DNA from: Myxococcales bacterium
GTDB taxonomy: Bacteria > Myxococcota_A > UBA9042 > JABWCM01
Reading direction: 5' to 3'
DNA: 43,447 nt
Assembly (NCBI GenBank): GCA_013360285.1
Contig: JABWCM010000016.1
Location: 1 to 43,447 of the forward strand
Shown here: positions 42,421-43,447 of the stretch, in pieces
Layout: every line of letters begins with the position of its first letter
Numbering within the stretch: position 1 is the first letter of the stretch
Notes under the pieces: model-generated
The model's database searches: none
What the model was told of the DNA's origin: nothing
Seen by the model: the letters and a program-made list of their open reading frames with translations, nothing else
Made by a program: the position numbers and the translations under genes

Positions 42421-42576
42421 GTGTTAAATAGGGGTTTTCATGATCTCGCCGAATTTGAGCTGGATCGTCCGGAAAAATCCTGAGTCATATCGGGAACATG
42501 GCGCAGGAATTTTTACGGGCGAGGCGGCCAAAGGCCGCCAGGACAAAAATTTCATCAAAAAACACCAGCCACTTAG
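42421..42576 (+). repeat. R1 element, copy G, left arm degraded
   Basis: The right arm and core are nearly identical to copies B and E (AATCCTGAGTCATATCGGG, and CACCAGCCACTTAG at the end). The left arm has decayed: TAAATAGGGGTTTTCATG replaces the usual TTTTTTAGGGGAATTTTT. An open frame at 42440-42646 is repeat-derived. Confidence 0.75.
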
Positions 42577-42706
42577 CGAGCCGGCTTTTGCCGACCAAGT
42601 TTCGTCGGATGCGTACCCAGAGGCATATCGACGGTGGGCCGACTGACGCAAAACAGGCGAAGTAGGCGATAGGTACGCGCAGCAGGAATAAATTCTAAGA
42701 CCCTCT
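42577..42706. repeat. Diverged R2-like element
   Basis: Resembles R2 at 38683: TAGCGAGCCGG...TTGCCGACC at the left, and GCAAAACAGGCGAAGTAGGC leading to GACCCTCT at the right end (42699-42706). It abuts R1 copy G, as at 38813. The tail to 42880 shows no other recognised site except the ribosome binding site of the next gene. Confidence 0.5.
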
Positions 42707-42880
42707 TATATCCTCGTCAGGAAAGGTAGGTCATGTGGCACGATTGTTTTCGTAGAATCTCAACTCGCGTATCGGTACACTATTCCATGATCGCAGGTCG
42801 CATAAATCGTTCGTGCGAGCGGCATTTGTTGTGTGGTGATGATAACCAACTTGGTACGAGGCAATCAACGTGGAGGATTT

Positions 42881-43237
42881 GTGGGACGTATTTTTGTACT
42901 TCTGGCGATCGGGGCAATGCTGTTTCCGGCACTTGGTGGCTGTGGCGAAGACGAAGGCAGCGATATTACCGATGACGCTGGGGTGACATCTTCCGACATC
43001 AAGCCGATATTTGCTGACGTGGCGGAAGAGGGCGGGTTATGTCCTGGTTACAAGGAAAAAAACACCTATCCTGAGTCATATCAGGAATTTTGTAAGGAAT
43101 TCATTACAGATGACAAAATTGCCCTTGGTCAAACTTGTTTTGAAGTACCCGATAACCCGGATCTTGAGGGCTGCTACTGTAAGATATGTGCCATTTACGG
43201 AATAGAAGAGCGATGCGTATTTGAAGTCTGTAACTGA
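42881..43237 (+). CDS. Small Cys-rich lipoprotein containing an R1-core-derived segment
   Basis: 118 residues from the GTG at 42881, preceded by GGAGG four bases before; upstream starts in the same frame (42833, 42839) would add non-signal residues. The signal peptide MGRIFVLLAIGAMLFPALGG precedes Cys21. The mature part is acidic and has eight further Cys residues, several in a C-x-C-x-x-C pattern (CYCKIC) near the C-terminus. Residues PESYQEF (~64-70) align with PESYREY, the peptide encoded in the same frame by R1 elements. The protein is of unknown function; domain content is too small for a family call. Confidence 0.7.
   Translation: MGRIFVLLAIGAMLFPALGGCGEDEGSDITDDAGVTSSDIKPIFADVAEEGGLCPGYKEKNTYPESYQEFCKEFITDDKIALGQTCFEVPDNPDLEGCYCKICAIYGIEERCVFEVCN
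43068..43087 (+). repeat. R1-core fragment within the lipoprotein gene
   Basis: ATCCTGAGTCATATCAGGAA matches the R1 core (ATCCTGAGTCATATCGGGAA) at 19 of 20 bases, inside the reading frame of the lipoprotein at 42881-43237. Similarity continues imperfectly to GGAATT. Confidence 0.6.
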
Positions 43238-43322
43238 CCCGAACTCGTGTTGGGGACGATTTCTTGTCGAAAAATGGGGGTGCTCCCTGTCATAAACTAG
43301 GACAAATTTACAGCAAAGTCTG

Positions 43323-43340
43323 AGAGGGTGTTTAAATATT
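43323..43340 (+). repeat. R2-type end fragment
   Basis: AGAGGGTGTTTAAATATT resembles the R2 terminus (AGAGGGTGTTTGGGTAAA). It lies 40 bases before the next gene and has no partner arm in the window. Confidence 0.45.
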
Positions 43341-43379
43341 AATCGCATTGTGCTAGAGTACCTTCCAATTGGAGGTGCC

Positions 43380-43447
43380 ATGCTGGAGAATCATCCTACA
43401 GTCGAATCGACCCCAAGCGTACGCAGGTCTGGTCGCCCGTGCAAGCT
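43380..43447 (+). CDS. Start of an unknown gene, cut by the window end
   Basis: An ATG at 43380 preceded by GGAGGTGCC. The 22 visible residues (MLENHPTVESTPSVRRSGRP, then CK) are basic and disordered-looking. The protein continues outside the window, so no function can be assigned. Confidence 0.55.
   Translation, partial: MLENHPTVESTPSVRRSGRPCK

Noticed and set aside
42440-42646. Open frame in R1 copy G
   Set aside because: Repeat-derived, with a degraded left arm and no start signal.
43380-43447. Naming the truncated last gene as a DNA-binding regulator
   Set aside because: Only 22 residues are visible; basic residues alone are not evidence.

Overview
The window looks like chromosomal DNA of a free-living, Gram-negative bacterium of the Myxococcota/Bradymonadota/deltaproteobacterial type. 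The evidence is a run of large secreted lipoproteins with Cys-rich, MopE-like, Kazal-like, TIG, FG-GAP and propeller modules and long Asp/Thr-rich linkers after the lipobox. A tripartite TRAP transporter, FHA and PASTA modules and phage-tail-like baseplate genes fit the same picture. This is inference from gene content; there is no rRNA or tRNA in the window to confirm it.

Layout. 202-2713 holds three cytosolic genes of unknown function, two of them tandem paralogues. 2816-6148 is a giant Gly-rich MopE-like beta-helix lipoprotein. 6174-15638 (minus) holds a helical cytosolic protein, two giant lipoproteins and a small Lys/Glu-rich lipoprotein. 15849-21106 (plus) holds a PqaA-like alpha/beta-hydrolase lipoprotein, a Kazal-type lipoprotein and a vWA lipoprotein. 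21443-30375 is a contractile-injection or tail-like module: zinc ribbon, gp25, baseplate J, a PASTA-tail protein I fusion, a further structural-type protein, an FHA protein and a vWA-like/TM/FHA membrane protein. A sigma70-like promoter (TTGACA-N16-TATCAT) precedes it. No sheath, tube, spike or ATPase gene is present here, so the rest of the machine must be elsewhere or absent. 30663-35069 is a TRAP transporter (DctP, an enlarged DctQ, DctM with an acidic tail). 35447-38623 is an FG-GAP lipoprotein. 38949-42290 (minus) holds a zinc-ribbon membrane protein, an RqcH/NFACT protein and MoaC. The right end holds a small Cys-rich lipoprotein and the start of another gene.

Between the genes lies a second layer: interrelated, non-autonomous, palindromic elements (called R1, R2 and R3 here). 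R1 is about 166 bp with CTAGGTG...CACCTAG ends. In three copies the variable end bases match within each copy, which suggests selection for pairing or end-to-end conversion. Its core is a hairpin flanked by an A-run and a T-run, so it could terminate transcription in both directions. R1 supplies the stop codon of the FHA gene, sits next to the dctP ribosome binding site, interrupts the TRAP operon and has apparently left its core inside a lipoprotein reading frame. R2 (131 bp, AGAGGGTGTTTGGG ends) and R3 (AGAGGGTCAGCGG end) share their first seven bases, and one element combines R2-like ends with the R1 core. No transposase is encoded in the window.

The two most unusual things here are this family of mosaic palindromic elements and the baseplate module wired to phosphopeptide-type (FHA) and PASTA domains.
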